From assembly GCA_015478585.1 (NCBI GenBank), contig JADMIM010000018.1, forward strand, positions 1-47,348: 47,348 nucleotides of DNA. The letters are read 5' to 3'. Of the stretch, positions 8,378 to 16,916 are shown piece after piece. The notes under the pieces are model-generated. The model was not told where the DNA came from, ran no database searches, and saw only the letters and a list, made by a program, of their open reading frames with translations. The stretch comes from Thermaceae bacterium. Lineage in GTDB: Bacteria; Deinococcota; Deinococci; Deinococcales; Thermaceae. The stretch's first letter is position 1. The number at the start of each line of letters is the position of its first letter. The position numbers and the translations under genes were made by a program.

Positions 8378-9877
8378 GCGTGCCCACTCGAGCATTAGCT
8401 CTCGTCCGAAAGCCTGTTGGAACAGCTTGCTCTGTTTGGCGGTTTCGGCAATCTCTACCCAAGGTTCTTCCTCGGCCCGCAAACCGATACGCACTTGCTT
8501 GTTGCCAATTTCTACCTCGAGCCCCTCGACCCGTCCGGCCCGGCTGCGCTCGAGGTATTCGGTCATGCGCAAGATGGTCGCAAGCCGCAACAGGCGTTTG
8601 TTGTCGCCGTCCTCGAGCAGGCTTTTGTATAGGCCGGGTTTGGGTTCGCCCTTGCGGTGGAAGCGCACCAATAGGCCAATCAGGGCTTGCTCGCGGTGGG
8701 TCAGACCGGGGATGGCAGCGCTCATGATTAGATATTCGCCGTGCTTGTGGTGGTCGTAATAGCCCACGCTCATACCGATGTCGTGCAGCAATGCGGCCTC
8801 GTCGAGAAGCTGTTCCTCGGCCTTGCCATAGCCGTGCAGGGGTTCCAGGGCCCGAAACAACTGGCGACACAGATGGCGCACCCGCACGGTGTGACCATAT
8901 TCCTGCGGGTAGCGCGAGAAAAGGTTGTGCACCCCAAAACCCCGCACGTCCGGGACGAGATGGGGGTTGGGCAAGAATTCCTCGTAGAACACTCCCTCAC
9001 GCACCCCTTGGCCGGAAATCCACAGGCCCTGTAAGCCACTCTCGCGCAGCACCGTACGATAGACCAGGGCTCCTGCGGCAATCACGTCAGCGCGGTCAGT
9101 TTGCAGCCCTTCCATATCGCGCCGCTCGGCGGTGCTGTGCTCAAGCAAGCGCTCGACCAAATCCTCAAGGTGGTTTTTAGACAACAAGAAGCCGTGTATG
9201 AGGTCTACAGGGTAGTTTTCCTGCTTCTGCACCAGCTTAGCCAGATTGCGCACGGTACCGCCCATGGCTACTAAAGGCAGGGGCCGTCCCCGCACTTCTT
9301 CCAGAACAGCCTTCATTTCTTTGCGCACGAAGCGCTCGAGATCTTCAACCTCGGCTTTTTTGGGTGGGTCAGACTTGAAAAACATCTCGGTAAGCCGCAC
9401 CCCGCCTAGCGGATAGGCCCGCCCATAGCGGTAGCGGCGCTCACTCATCCTCGAGAGCTGGGCGCTGCCCCCACCCAAATCCATCACCCAGGCTTCGCCC
9501 AGCACAAAGGAGTTGGCGACTGCCAGTACGCCGTAGCGGGCCTCATCCTCGCCGGAGAGCACCCGCACGTCCAAGCCCAATTTGCGCACCTCCCGCATGA
9601 ACTCGGGGCCATTATCCGCGTCGCGGGCAGCGCTGGTGGCAATCACCCGCAGGTGGTCGAGTTCGGTGGCCTGGGCGAAGTCGGCATATAGCTTGAGGGC
9701 CGAGAGTGCTCGTTCGATCCCGGCAGCGCTCAGGCGGTTGCCGCTGGCGAGTCCCTCACCCAGCCGCACCGACTCCCGGATTTCGTCTATCAACCGAAAC
9801 TGCTTGCTCTCCTCGAACAAATACACTACTAGCCTCGAGGTGCCCGAGCCCAAGTCCACGATGCCAAGACGCTGCAT
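8375..9877 (-). CDS. ppx: Ppx/GppA family exopolyphosphatase with C-terminal HD domain
   Basis: A 500-residue cytoplasmic phosphatase from ATG 9877 (MQRLGIVDLGSG); an upstream GTG at 9904 would add nine residues. The N-terminal ASKHA-fold phosphate-1 motif is IVDLGSGTSRLVVYL. The second phosphate-binding motif is VMDLGGGSAQL, and GALVYRTVL lies in the second lobe. The C-terminal ~180 residues carry an HD motif (LLHDIGMSVGYYDHHKHGEY), the usual long-form Ppx/GppA layout. The family hydrolyses polyphosphate or pppGpp; sequence alone does not separate the two. The gene is followed directly by a dispersed repeat that provides its stop codon. A CHAD (polyphosphate-associated) gene lies further along, at 26009. 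Confidence 0.9.
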   Translation of the reverse strand: MQRLGIVDLGSGTSRLVVYLFEESKQFRLIDEIRESVRLGEGLASGNRLSAAGIERALSALKLYADFAQATELDHLRVIATSAARDADNGPEFMREVRKLGLDVRVLSGEDEARYGVLAVANSFVLGEAWVMDLGGGSAQLSRMSERRYRYGRAYPLGGVRLTEMFFKSDPPKKAEVEDLERFVRKEMKAVLEEVRGRPLPLVAMGGTVRNLAKLVQKQENYPVDLIHGFLLSKNHLEDLVERLLEHSTAERRDMEGLQTDRADVIAAGALVYRTVLRESGLQGLWISGQGVREGVFYEEFLPNPHLVPDVRGFGVHNLFSRYPQEYGHTVRVRHLCRQLFRALEPLHGYGKAEEQLLDEAALLHDIGMSVGYYDHHKHGEYLIMSAAIPGLTHREQALIGLLVRFHRKGEPKPGLYKSLLEDGDNKRLLRLATILRMTEYLERSRAGRVEGLEVEIGNKQVRIGLRAEEEPWVEIAETAKQSKLFQQAFGRELMLEWAR

Positions 9878-9931
9878 TGTGCCCAAGATACCAAAGTAAA
9901 GCACAGAGCGCAGCGCAGAAGGCTAGCTCTC

Positions 9932-11026
9932 TTACTCCTCAGCCTCAATCTCTTCCGGCTCCTCGGGGTTGCGCTTCATCAGTTCCCGCAGAACCGTGGT
10001 GGCATAGGCTCCCTTAGGCAAGAAAAAGCTCACCCACAAGCCTTCTTCGGCTTCTTCCACCGACCATTCGCTCAGAGGGAATCGGATCAATCGCCGATCC
10101 CCCCGTCGGGCGGCGAACTGTTCTCGGCGCAGGTCGTAGCGGGCCAAAATCTGGTCCTCGAGCCCCCGCGCTTCACCTTGTGCCTCGCGGTACTTCTTGC
10201 CGTACAGTGCTCCGGTAGCGCTGATCTCGAGCCGCTGTGCCCTGGGATTCTCAAGCTCCGCGTCTTCTACCACGAACTCCCCGCCGGTATGGTGTTTTTT
10301 GGCGACATCCCCCGGCAGCACACGGTCAAACAGGTCGCGCTCGAGCCGCAGGGCCAGCCAGTCGTTGAACATCAGGCTCTGCAAGCTGCCAATCAGAAAC
10401 CGTCCCAGCCAGGGGTCGCCGCGCTTTTTGCCTTGCGTCACCAGTTCGTAGCCCCGCACCGGGTTTTGCCCACCCAGCCCGAAACGCTGGGGGCCATAGT
10501 AGTTGGGCACACCCTTGGCCTGAAGCGTGCTGAGGATGCTACAGACAGTAAAGGCGGGGGGCGAAGGCCCATCGCTGGCTTTTTCCTTTGCGCCTCCGGC
10601 TTCTCGCACTAAAATACGAAACCGATTCCCCTTCAGATGCCCCACCCGCAGCTTGTTGGTGTGCAGGCCCGTCTCGAGCAGCCGCAACTGGGAATGGCCC
10701 TCGAGCAGGCTGAGCCGGGGCTGATATTTGGCGGGGATGCTGAACCACTGCCGGGTGAGGGCGTGCTTATCCTTGAGACCGGCTACCCCAATATCTTTTT
10801 CAGCCACCCCTAGCTCGTCGCGCAGTAGCTCGAAAACCGCACGGGTGGTGAGTTCTTCCTTCTCGAGCCATAAATACAGGTGTTCCCCTTGGCCTGTTGG
10901 CAGATAGGCCGCAACCTCGACCACTTGAAAATCATGGGGATATTGGCGTATAAACCCTGCAATACTGGGGAGTTCGGGTGTAAGGTAGGGATAGCGATTA
11001 AAGTCGAATTGCAAAAGGGCTGCCAC
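9932..11026 (-). CDS. truD: tRNA pseudouridine(13) synthase TruD
   Basis: 364 residues, normal for TruD, which converts U13 of tRNA-Glu and a few others to pseudouridine. The family motif with the catalytic aspartate is seen at residues 83-93 (GLKDKHALTRQ, Asp86). NYYGPQRFG, the substrate-binding motif, comes later. The N-terminal GFIRQYPHDFQVVEV is also typical. The start is GTG 11026. No Shine-Dalgarno is present; instead TAGTCT lies 5 nt upstream, which suggests a leaderless transcript. The gene is divergent from tilS-tadA with only 29 bp between the two start codons, so the two promoters must overlap. The C-terminus is acidic (EEPEEIEAEE). Confidence 0.93.
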   Translation of the reverse strand: MAALLQFDFNRYPYLTPELPSIAGFIRQYPHDFQVVEVAAYLPTGQGEHLYLWLEKEELTTRAVFELLRDELGVAEKDIGVAGLKDKHALTRQWFSIPAKYQPRLSLLEGHSQLRLLETGLHTNKLRVGHLKGNRFRILVREAGGAKEKASDGPSPPAFTVCSILSTLQAKGVPNYYGPQRFGLGGQNPVRGYELVTQGKKRGDPWLGRFLIGSLQSLMFNDWLALRLERDLFDRVLPGDVAKKHHTGGEFVVEDAELENPRAQRLEISATGALYGKKYREAQGEARGLEDQILARYDLRREQFAARRGDRRLIRFPLSEWSVEEAEEGLWVSFFLPKGAYATTVLRELMKRNPEEPEEIEAEE

Positions 11027-11055
11027 GGTTTAGACTATCGCAACGAGGAATCATA

Positions 11056-12651
11056 TTGGAGCATTTCGACGAACTCGAGGCCCGATTCGCTAACCACCTG
11101 ACCCGACTGGTGCCCGAGGGCAGTGTGGTGGCAGCCGTATCGGGTGGGGGCGACTCGGTAGCCCTACTGCATTTGCTCACAGCTACCCCGCGCCGGGTGA
11201 TTGTGGCCCACCTCGACCACGCCCTGCGCGAGGACTCCCAGCGGGATGCACGCTACGTACAGGCTCTGGCCCAGCGTTTTGGCTATACCTGCGTGATCGA
11301 GCGCCTCGAGGTCTCCAAGATTGCCGACGAGCGCAAAGCCAACCTCGAGGCCACGGCCCGCGAGCTGCGCTACGCCTTTTTGGCCAGGGTCGCCAAGCAG
11401 TATGGAGCCCAGGCGGTGCTTACCGCCCACACCCAAGACGACCAGGCTGAGACGGTGCTGATGCAACTGTTGCAGGGTACGGGCCGGGGGTTGGGAATGC
11501 GGCCCAAGCGGGGCAAGGTGGTGCGGCCTCTGCTCGAGCTGAGCCATGCCATGCTGCGGGCCTATCTGTCTTCCAAAGGCCAGAACTGGCTCGACGATGT
11601 GACCAACGCCGACATCACCTTTGACCGCAACTATCTGCGCCACGAGGTGTTCCCCAATCTGGTCGAGCGCTTTCCCCAGGCCAAAGTAGCGCTCTCGCGT
11701 TTTGCCAATATCTCTCAGGGCGAAGACGATGCCCTCGACCCCCTGGCCGAAAAACGGCTTCACCTCGACCCGCGCTGGCCCTGTCCGGCTTACCGGGTGG
11801 CCCCCCTCTTGCAGGCCGCACCGGCCCTGCGCCGCCGGGCCTTGCGGCAGGTGCTCGAGCGCTGTGGTCAGCGCCCGGAAAGCCGCCTGATTTTTGCCCT
11901 CGAGCGCGCCCTGGAAGAAGAAGCCTTCACCTTGCCCGAAGGCTGGATCGTGCGGCGCAGGGATGGAACCTTATTTCTAATCCCTCCCAACCTTAGCACC
12001 GTGGCCCGCTGGCCGGGCTCGAGGATGGCTCTGCCCGGCGACTATCTTCAGATGCCTGCGGGCAAAAAGCGCCTGGTGGAGTTTCTGGCCGAACGGGGGG
12101 TTCCAACCGAACTCAAGCAGATTTGGCCAGTGCTGGCGGAGGGAAGCTTGGTGCGCGAGGTTTGGGGTTTGTGGCCCGAACCCGACGACCAACGTTTTTT
12201 GGGCTTGGCCCTGGAAGAAGCCGAGCGCGCCGCCCAGCACGGCGAAGTACCCGTTGGGGCCGTGGTGGTGCGGGCGGGTAAGGTTTTGGCGCGGGCCAGA
12301 AACCGAGTCGAAGAAAGTAAATATGCTACCGCCCACGCCGAGTTTCTGGCCCTACAACGAGCGCTACAGGAAGTCGGGGAGAAAGAGTTGCCCGAGGCTA
12401 CGGTGTATGTCACCCTCGAGCCCTGTCCGATGTGCTTCGGGGCCTTGATGGAAGCCCAGGTAGGCCGGGTGGTCTATGCTACCGAAAACCTCAAAGCCGG
12501 AGCGGTGACGGTTCACGGGATGGTTCCGCCGTTTGCTTGGGAGGGCGGGCGGCTCGAGCGCGAGGCCGGAAAACTGCTGCGTGAGTTTTTTGCCCAACGT
12601 AGGCAAGCCAGCAGCGCCAAGCTGGTTCTCACCAGCGAGGAATCCTCCTGA
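11056..12651 (+). CDS. tilS-tadA: Fused tRNA(Ile)-lysidine synthase TilS and tRNA adenosine(34) deaminase TadA
   Basis: One 531-residue polypeptide joins two wobble-base modifying enzymes. Residues 1-~370 are TilS, which makes lysidine at C34 of tRNA-Ile(CAU): PP-loop SGGGDS at 29-34, AHLDHALR, and TAHTQDDQAETVLM. Residues ~378-531 are TadA, which deaminates A34 to inosine in tRNA-Arg: HAE at 427-429 (zinc ligand and catalytic Glu) and PCPMC at 456-460 (zinc cysteines). There is no stop or frameshift between the two. The start is TTG 11056 with GAGGA 6 nt upstream. A similar MesJ/deaminase fusion is known in Deinococcus. The fusion probably fixes a 1:1 ratio; that is inference. Confidence 0.93.
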   Translation: MEHFDELEARFANHLTRLVPEGSVVAAVSGGGDSVALLHLLTATPRRVIVAHLDHALREDSQRDARYVQALAQRFGYTCVIERLEVSKIADERKANLEATARELRYAFLARVAKQYGAQAVLTAHTQDDQAETVLMQLLQGTGRGLGMRPKRGKVVRPLLELSHAMLRAYLSSKGQNWLDDVTNADITFDRNYLRHEVFPNLVERFPQAKVALSRFANISQGEDDALDPLAEKRLHLDPRWPCPAYRVAPLLQAAPALRRRALRQVLERCGQRPESRLIFALERALEEEAFTLPEGWIVRRRDGTLFLIPPNLSTVARWPGSRMALPGDYLQMPAGKKRLVEFLAERGVPTELKQIWPVLAEGSLVREVWGLWPEPDDQRFLGLALEEAERAAQHGEVPVGAVVVRAGKVLARARNRVEESKYATAHAEFLALQRALQEVGEKELPEATVYVTLEPCPMCFGALMEAQVGRVVYATENLKAGAVTVHGMVPPFAWEGGRLEREAGKLLREFFAQRRQASSAKLVLTSEESS

Positions 12652-12781
12652 GGTAGGGCAGCTAGCACCTTAAGCGCAGGTGTGCTAAAGTCTCTATTCG
12701 GCCCCAAAGCTGTGCAGGCAAACCCTGCGGGGTTCCCGAACAAGCACGATTCGCTTTCACGCCTGCGGGAACATAGGCGGG

Positions 12782-12809
12782 TTCAACTTCATAGCCGCTT
12801 GTTTAGGGT
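12782..12809 (+). promoter_or_regulatory. Candidate promoter of tRNA-Ser
   Basis: TTCAAC (12782-12787), a 16-bp spacer and TAGGGT (12804-12809), ending 9 nt before the mature tRNA 5' end. The spacing fits a housekeeping promoter; the -35 is weak. Confidence 0.35.
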
Positions 12810-12818
12810 TGGAAACGC

Positions 12819-12910
12819 GGAGGGGTGCCAGAGCGGTTGATCGGGCCGGTCTCGAAAACCGGTATAGGGGATAACTCCTATCGAGGGTTCGAATCCCTCC
12901 TCCTCCGCCA
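12819..12910 (+). tRNA. tRNA-Ser(CGA)
   Basis: A class II tRNA with a long variable arm and encoded CCA. Acceptor GGAGGGG (12819-12825) pairs with CTCCTCC, giving one G-U pair; the discriminator is G12907 and CCA is 12908-12910. The anticodon stem CCGGT/ACCGG encloses the loop CTCGAAA with anticodon CGA at 12853-12855, reading UCG. The T arm GAGGG-TTCGAAT-CCCTC is canonical. G73 and the long variable arm are the serine identity features. Confidence 0.95.
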
Positions 12911-12930
12911 AAACCAGGGTTGGGGGTGTC

Positions 12931-12951
12931 GGGGGTAGGGAAACTTACCCC
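12931..12951 (+). terminator. Hairpin downstream of tRNA-Ser
   Basis: GGGGTA (12932-12937) and TACCCC (12946-12951) form a stem about 20 nt after the tRNA; a TTTT follows at 12958. Position and shape fit termination of the tRNA transcript. Confidence 0.45.
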
Positions 12952-13002
12952 TGCCACTTTTGTGGTAAACCCGTACCGCTCCATGAAGCGGGCTAATGCA
13001 CT

Positions 13003-13029
13003 TTGAATTGGCTAGCTAACGGGTATCCT
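13003..13029 (+). promoter_or_regulatory. Promoter of the YbjN-like gene
   Basis: TTGAAT (13003-13008), a 15-bp spacer and TATCCT (13024-13029). The -10 ends only 7 nt before the ATG, so the transcript would be leaderless or nearly so. Confidence 0.45.
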
Positions 13030-13036
13030 CGAGGTA

Positions 13037-13444
13037 ATGGATACTGTATTGCGCGAAGTTACTTGTGACGAGCTGGGTATTTTGCTACACCAGCTCGGAG
13101 TGAAAGCCGAGCGGGTCAAGGAGGATTTGTTTAGCCTCGAGTTCGCCGGTGGACTCAAGGGCCACCTCGTCACCTACGGTGAGCCACACCTTCTCAGCCT
13201 GCAACTGCGCTCGGGCTTTACTGGCTTCGACCGCGTGGAGCCGCGCCATCTGCTGTCTTGGAATCGCCGCTACCGTTTTTCCAAGTCCTACCTCGATAAC
13301 GACGGCGACCCCGTGCTCGAGACTGATCTGCGCCTCGAGGGGATAACTCCCGAGGCCATCCAGGCTTTTCTGCGCGATTTTAGCGACCAGGTGACGCTGT
13401 TTTTCTCCTACCTACGCATGATAGACGCAAACTTGGTGGAATGA
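13037..13444 (+). CDS. YbjN domain-containing protein
   Basis: A small acidic 135-residue cytoplasmic protein. The pattern of a helix, then short strands (DLFSLEFAGG, HLVTYGEPHLLSLQLR), then WNRRYRFSKSYLDNDGDPVLETDLRLEGI and a C-terminal helix is typical of the YbjN/type III chaperone-like fold. These proteins are thought to be chaperone-like or regulatory, with no defined reaction. The start is ATG 13037; the GAGG just upstream sits very close (2 nt), and a -10 box 7 nt upstream suggests leaderless transcription. The gene stands alone between tRNA-Ser and a dispersed repeat. Confidence 0.75.
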   Translation: MDTVLREVTCDELGILLHQLGVKAERVKEDLFSLEFAGGLKGHLVTYGEPHLLSLQLRSGFTGFDRVEPRHLLSWNRRYRFSKSYLDNDGDPVLETDLRLEGITPEAIQAFLRDFSDQVTLFFSYLRMIDANLVE

Positions 13445-13464
13445 GGGGAGACCCAAAAATAGCG

Positions 13465-13476
13465 GAAACCGCTCTA
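13465..13476 (-). repeat. Copy of the dispersed TAGAGCGGTTTC motif
   Basis: The minus strand reads TAGAGCGGTTTC, 21 nt after the YbjN-like stop codon, in the gap between two convergent genes. Here it does not form a stop codon. Confidence 0.5.
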
Positions 13477-13511
13477 AATTCTTTCCCTGGGCCTTCCACA
13501 CCCCACTCGTT

Positions 13512-14204
13512 TCACCCCACCCAAAACCCCCACTCCCCGCCGAGCAGCTTTTGCATCTTCAGGTAGTGTTTGCTGGCTTGTGGCCCGGCGGCTACGGCTC
13601 TGCGAAAATCTTCCTGAGCGCATAGGTATATCATCGTCGCCAACTCCCCGATGACCGTGAAGCCCCTGACCTCCTGCTCTTTTTCCCATAGCTGCTGGGC
13701 GCTGCGCTGGGAGGACTGCCAGGGCACCTCGAGGTAGTGCTCGGGGCCGTGATAAGGCTTGAGTTGGGCCTGGTACTGGCTTTTATTTTTTCCCCGCAGC
13801 CGCAAGACCACCCCCGGCGCGCAGTAGTGCGCATCCAGGTCGGTGAGCACGCCCCGACAGGCCAAGGGGCGGTGAGGGTAGGCACAGCAGGCTCCGTCCG
13901 CACCCAACAGGGGACAAGGGTTGGCCTGCAAAAAATACTCAGTGGCGAAATTTGGTTGATGTTTGTCTCGAGCAATCTGCATGAGCCGTTTCTGCCCCAC
14001 TTGCTCGGCCTCTGCCAGGCGGCTGGGCTCGAGCTGGGCTCGCAGGTATTCGGCTTCAGCTAAGCTAATTACCACCATCGCATAGCAACAAAAATGGCAA
14101 CCCTTGCGACAACTGGGCTCGAGGCCGTGTGAGCGCAGATAAGCCGCAGTGCGCCGGTCAAGTTCGTGGTGGGTTCGGGCTACCTCTTGGTCTAAGGCCT
14201 GCAC
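13512..14204 (-). CDS. YkgJ-type cysteine-cluster protein
   Basis: 230 residues with the cysteine pattern of the YkgJ family (putative zinc- or iron-chelating, formerly Fe-S oxidoreductase-like). CRKGCHFCC lies near residues 32-40, followed by CPLLGADGACCAYPHRPLACRG and a further DAHYC. The function of the family is not established. A start at GTG 14204 is supported by TAGAGT 6 nt upstream, which suggests a leaderless transcript. It is divergent from the glucan phosphorylase gene with ~110 bp between starts. The C-terminal half is helical and lacks recognised motifs. Confidence 0.8.
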   Translation of the reverse strand: MQALDQEVARTHHELDRRTAAYLRSHGLEPSCRKGCHFCCYAMVVISLAEAEYLRAQLEPSRLAEAEQVGQKRLMQIARDKHQPNFATEYFLQANPCPLLGADGACCAYPHRPLACRGVLTDLDAHYCAPGVVLRLRGKNKSQYQAQLKPYHGPEHYLEVPWQSSQRSAQQLWEKEQEVRGFTVIGELATMIYLCAQEDFRRAVAAGPQASKHYLKMQKLLGGEWGFWVG

Positions 14205-14315
14205 CTCTTTACTCTAAGAGCAAGGCCCAGGAAAAACCAGGCAAGAACTCAGTGTATGGCGGCATTAATGTGGCTTCACGCCAGCAAGCTGAAAGGGATG
14301 GTAGAATCCCAGACT

Positions 14316-16835
14316 ATGAACGTGATTGGACGAATCACTGCCATCCCCACCTTGCCCGAGCCGCTCAAAGGCTTGCGCGAGGTGGCCTACAATTTGTGGT
14401 GGAGTTGGAACCCTGAAGCTCAGCGGTTGTTCGAGCAAATTAATTTGTCTGGCTGGAAGCGCTTCCGCTCTAACCCGGTCAAGGCTCTGCTCGAGGCCGA
14501 CCCCCAGCGCCTGTTGGCTTTGTCTGAAAACGCAGCCTATGTAGGGGCGGTGGATGCTACTTTAGCCAGCTTTCGCACCTACCTTGAGACCCGCCCCAAA
14601 AAAACTCCCACCATCGGCTATTTCTCCATGGAGTTTGGCTTTCACGAGTCGCTGCCGATCTACTCGGGGGGTCTGGGCATTCTGGCAGGCGACCACGTAA
14701 AGTCGGCTTCGGATTTGGGCCTGAGCCTGACCGGGGTAGGCATCTTCTATCACCAGGGCTATTTTCGCCAGGAGCTTACCTCTGAGGGTCAGCAAGTCGA
14801 AGTTTACGATGACCTGATGGCCGAAGAGCTGCCCCTGGTAGCCGTAACCGGTGGCGATGGCAAGCAGGTGCGTATCGGCGTAGAGTTTCCGGGCCGTACC
14901 GTATACGCGGTGGCCTACAAAGCTCAAGTGGGCAGCATACCGGTCTACCTGATGAGCGCCAATGTCCCCGAGAACTCCGCCGAAGACCGCGACCTCACCG
15001 CTCGCTTGTATGCGCCGGGTCAGGAGATGCGTATCCAGCAAGAGTTGTTGCTGGGTATCGGCGGGGTGCGGCTGCTGCGGGTGCTGGGACTCAAACCCGA
15101 AGTCTGGCATATGAACGAGGGGCATGCGGCTTTTTTGGGCCTCGAGCGGATGCGTGAGATGGTGGCCTCGGGTCGTCCATTTAGCCAGGCTCTGGAAGCG
15201 GCGGCAGCAGGGGCACTTTTTACCACCCACACCCCCGTACCGGCAGGGCACGATTCTTTCCCGATGGACTTGGTGAGCCGCTACCTGGATGGGTGGTGGA
15301 GCAAGTTGGGCATCTCCAAGGAGCAGTTTTTGGCCCTGGGTCAGGAAGAGAAGTCGTATGGCCCAGTGTTCTCCATGTCTAACCTGGCCCTGGCTACCTC
15401 GAGGGCCGCGGGTGGGGTTTCCAAGCTGCATGGCGAGGTCTCGAGGGAGATGTTCAAAGACCACTGGAGGGGCTTCGAGACCGAGGAAGTGCCCATTAGC
15501 AGCATCACCAACGGGGTGCATACTTTTACCTTTGTAAATCCCGATTTGCTGGCGCTGTATAGCCAGTTTTTCCCTAAACACTGGGCCGAAAACTTACAAG
15601 ATGGCAGCTTGTGGAAAGTCGAGAGTCTAGTTGAAGAAGACCTCTGGCGGGTGCGTAACCGCCTGCGGGCTCATTTAGTACAAGAAGTACGCGCCCGGCT
15701 TTTCGAGCAGCGCCGCCGCAACGGCGAACTGCCCGCCAAGTTACGGGCTGCTGACAAAGTGCTCGACCCTACTGCCCTCACCATCGGCTTTGCCCGCCGC
15801 TTCGCCACCTATAAGCGGGCCATTTTGCTTTTCACTGATCCTGACCGCCTGCTCTCGATTTTAAACGGCCCCCTGCCGGTGCAAATTGTGTTTGCGGGCA
15901 AAGCCCACCCCAAGGACGAGCCGGGCAAAGAGTTCATCAAAAAGTTGGCCCAGAAAATCAAAAGCCTGGGTCTGGAAGATAAGCTAATCCTGCTCGAGAA
16001 CTACGATATGGGCCTGGCCCGAGCCCTGGTGCAGGGGGTGGACGTGTGGCTCAACACCCCCCGCCGCCCGATGGAAGCCTCCGGTACTTCGGGGATGAAA
16101 TCGGCTTTGAACGGCGGCCTCAATTTTTCGATTTTGGACGGCTGGTGGGCCGAAGCCTTCAACTCGGCTAACGGTTGGGCGATTGGCGACGAGCGGGTCT
16201 ATACCACCGAGGAGGCTCAGGATCAGGCCGATGCCCAGAGCCTCTACGACACCCTGCAAAACGAAATTGTGCCGCTGTTTTATGCTCGAGGCTCGGTGGG
16301 CACGCCCTCGGGCTGGTTGGCAATGGTGCGCGAGAGCATTCGCACCTGTGGCCCGGTCTACTCGGCGCAGCGCATGGTGCATGAGTACCACCACAAGTTT
16401 TATCTGCCCCTGGCAAAGCGTAGCAATCACCTCATGGAGCAAGGAGCCGAGGCGCTGGAACAAGTAGCCACCTGGAAAACCCAGGTGCAAGCAGGCTGGA
16501 ACAACGTCAAACTGTGGGTCGAGGCCTCCAAGGTAGAGGCGGGTCAGCCCCTACAAATCCGGGCTTTTTTGCAAGCCTACGGCCTGCCCACCGAAACCCT
16601 AAAAGTCGAGCTGGTGGTGCGCCGCAGCACCGGCGACTTGGAGGTCGTACCGCTCAAGGCCAGTGGGCAGGAGCGCGATGCGTTGCTGTTTAGCGGCATC
16701 TATCAACCCGCCCGTCCGGGTAGCTATGTCTATGGGGTGCGGGCGGTAGCCGTACACCCCGAACTCAGCAACCCTCGAGAGGTAGCCTTCGTGCGCTGGG
16801 CCGAGGTTCAGACCTACAGCCTGTCGCCAACCTGA
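14316..16835 (+). CDS. glgP: Alpha-glucan (glycogen/maltodextrin) phosphorylase
   Basis: 839 residues from ATG 14316 (MNVIGRITAIPTLPEPL), the start that matches the N-terminus of Thermus glucan phosphorylases; an in-frame ATG at 14256 would add 20 residues. The enzyme uses phosphate to release glucose-1-phosphate from alpha-1,4-glucans. The N-terminal DUF3417-type region (NLWWSWNPEAQRLF) is typical of this GT35 subgroup. The pyridoxal-phosphate site is GTSGMKSALNGG with the Schiff-base lysine near residue 595. Other landmarks are SMEFGFHESLPIYSGGLG and HMNEGHAAF. TAGAAT lies 8 nt upstream of the ATG, suggesting little or no leader. A terminator follows. Confidence 0.93.
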   Translation: MNVIGRITAIPTLPEPLKGLREVAYNLWWSWNPEAQRLFEQINLSGWKRFRSNPVKALLEADPQRLLALSENAAYVGAVDATLASFRTYLETRPKKTPTIGYFSMEFGFHESLPIYSGGLGILAGDHVKSASDLGLSLTGVGIFYHQGYFRQELTSEGQQVEVYDDLMAEELPLVAVTGGDGKQVRIGVEFPGRTVYAVAYKAQVGSIPVYLMSANVPENSAEDRDLTARLYAPGQEMRIQQELLLGIGGVRLLRVLGLKPEVWHMNEGHAAFLGLERMREMVASGRPFSQALEAAAAGALFTTHTPVPAGHDSFPMDLVSRYLDGWWSKLGISKEQFLALGQEEKSYGPVFSMSNLALATSRAAGGVSKLHGEVSREMFKDHWRGFETEEVPISSITNGVHTFTFVNPDLLALYSQFFPKHWAENLQDGSLWKVESLVEEDLWRVRNRLRAHLVQEVRARLFEQRRRNGELPAKLRAADKVLDPTALTIGFARRFATYKRAILLFTDPDRLLSILNGPLPVQIVFAGKAHPKDEPGKEFIKKLAQKIKSLGLEDKLILLENYDMGLARALVQGVDVWLNTPRRPMEASGTSGMKSALNGGLNFSILDGWWAEAFNSANGWAIGDERVYTTEEAQDQADAQSLYDTLQNEIVPLFYARGSVGTPSGWLAMVRESIRTCGPVYSAQRMVHEYHHKFYLPLAKRSNHLMEQGAEALEQVATWKTQVQAGWNNVKLWVEASKVEAGQPLQIRAFLQAYGLPTETLKVELVVRRSTGDLEVVPLKASGQERDALLFSGIYQPARPGSYVYGVRAVAVHPELSNPREVAFVRWAEVQTYSLSPT

Positions 16836-16848
16836 GAAAGTCGGTATT

Positions 16849-16881
16849 GCTCGAGCTCTAAAGGCTGGGCTCGAGCTTTTT
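16849..16881 (+). terminator. Rho-independent terminator of glgP
   Basis: GCTCGAGC at 16849-16856 pairs with GCTCGAGC at 16869-16876 and is followed directly by TTTTT. The stem is built from the abundant CTCGAG hexamer. Confidence 0.75.
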
Positions 16882-16905
16882 CATCCCGTTTGAGCCGAGG
16901 TGGTC

Positions 16906-16911
16906 TACTGT
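16906..16911 (+). promoter_or_regulatory. -10 box of a leaderless promoter
   Basis: TACTGT ends 5 nt before the ATG at 16917, the distance at which transcription would start at or next to the start codon. No Shine-Dalgarno is present. Confidence 0.5.
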
Positions 16912-16916
16912 AGGGT

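Noticed and set aside
12660-12818. Possible structured RNA (SRP RNA or similar) between tilS-tadA and tRNA-Ser, with GTTCCCG/CGGGAAC pairing
   Set aside because: The conserved SRP core GGAAGGAAGCAG is absent and no other RNA family is recognised; the stems are short. It probably holds only the tRNA promoter and the end of the tilS transcript.
12830-12840. AGAGCGGTT in the D arm of tRNA-Ser matches the core of the dispersed motif
   Set aside because: This is the normal D-arm sequence of serine tRNAs; the match is nine bases, lacks the leading TA and trailing TTTC, and is probably chance.
14562-15581. 339-residue open frame antisense to glgP
   Set aside because: The plus strand encodes conserved phosphorylase sequence over the same bases, and the antisense product is His/Gln-rich without a domain.
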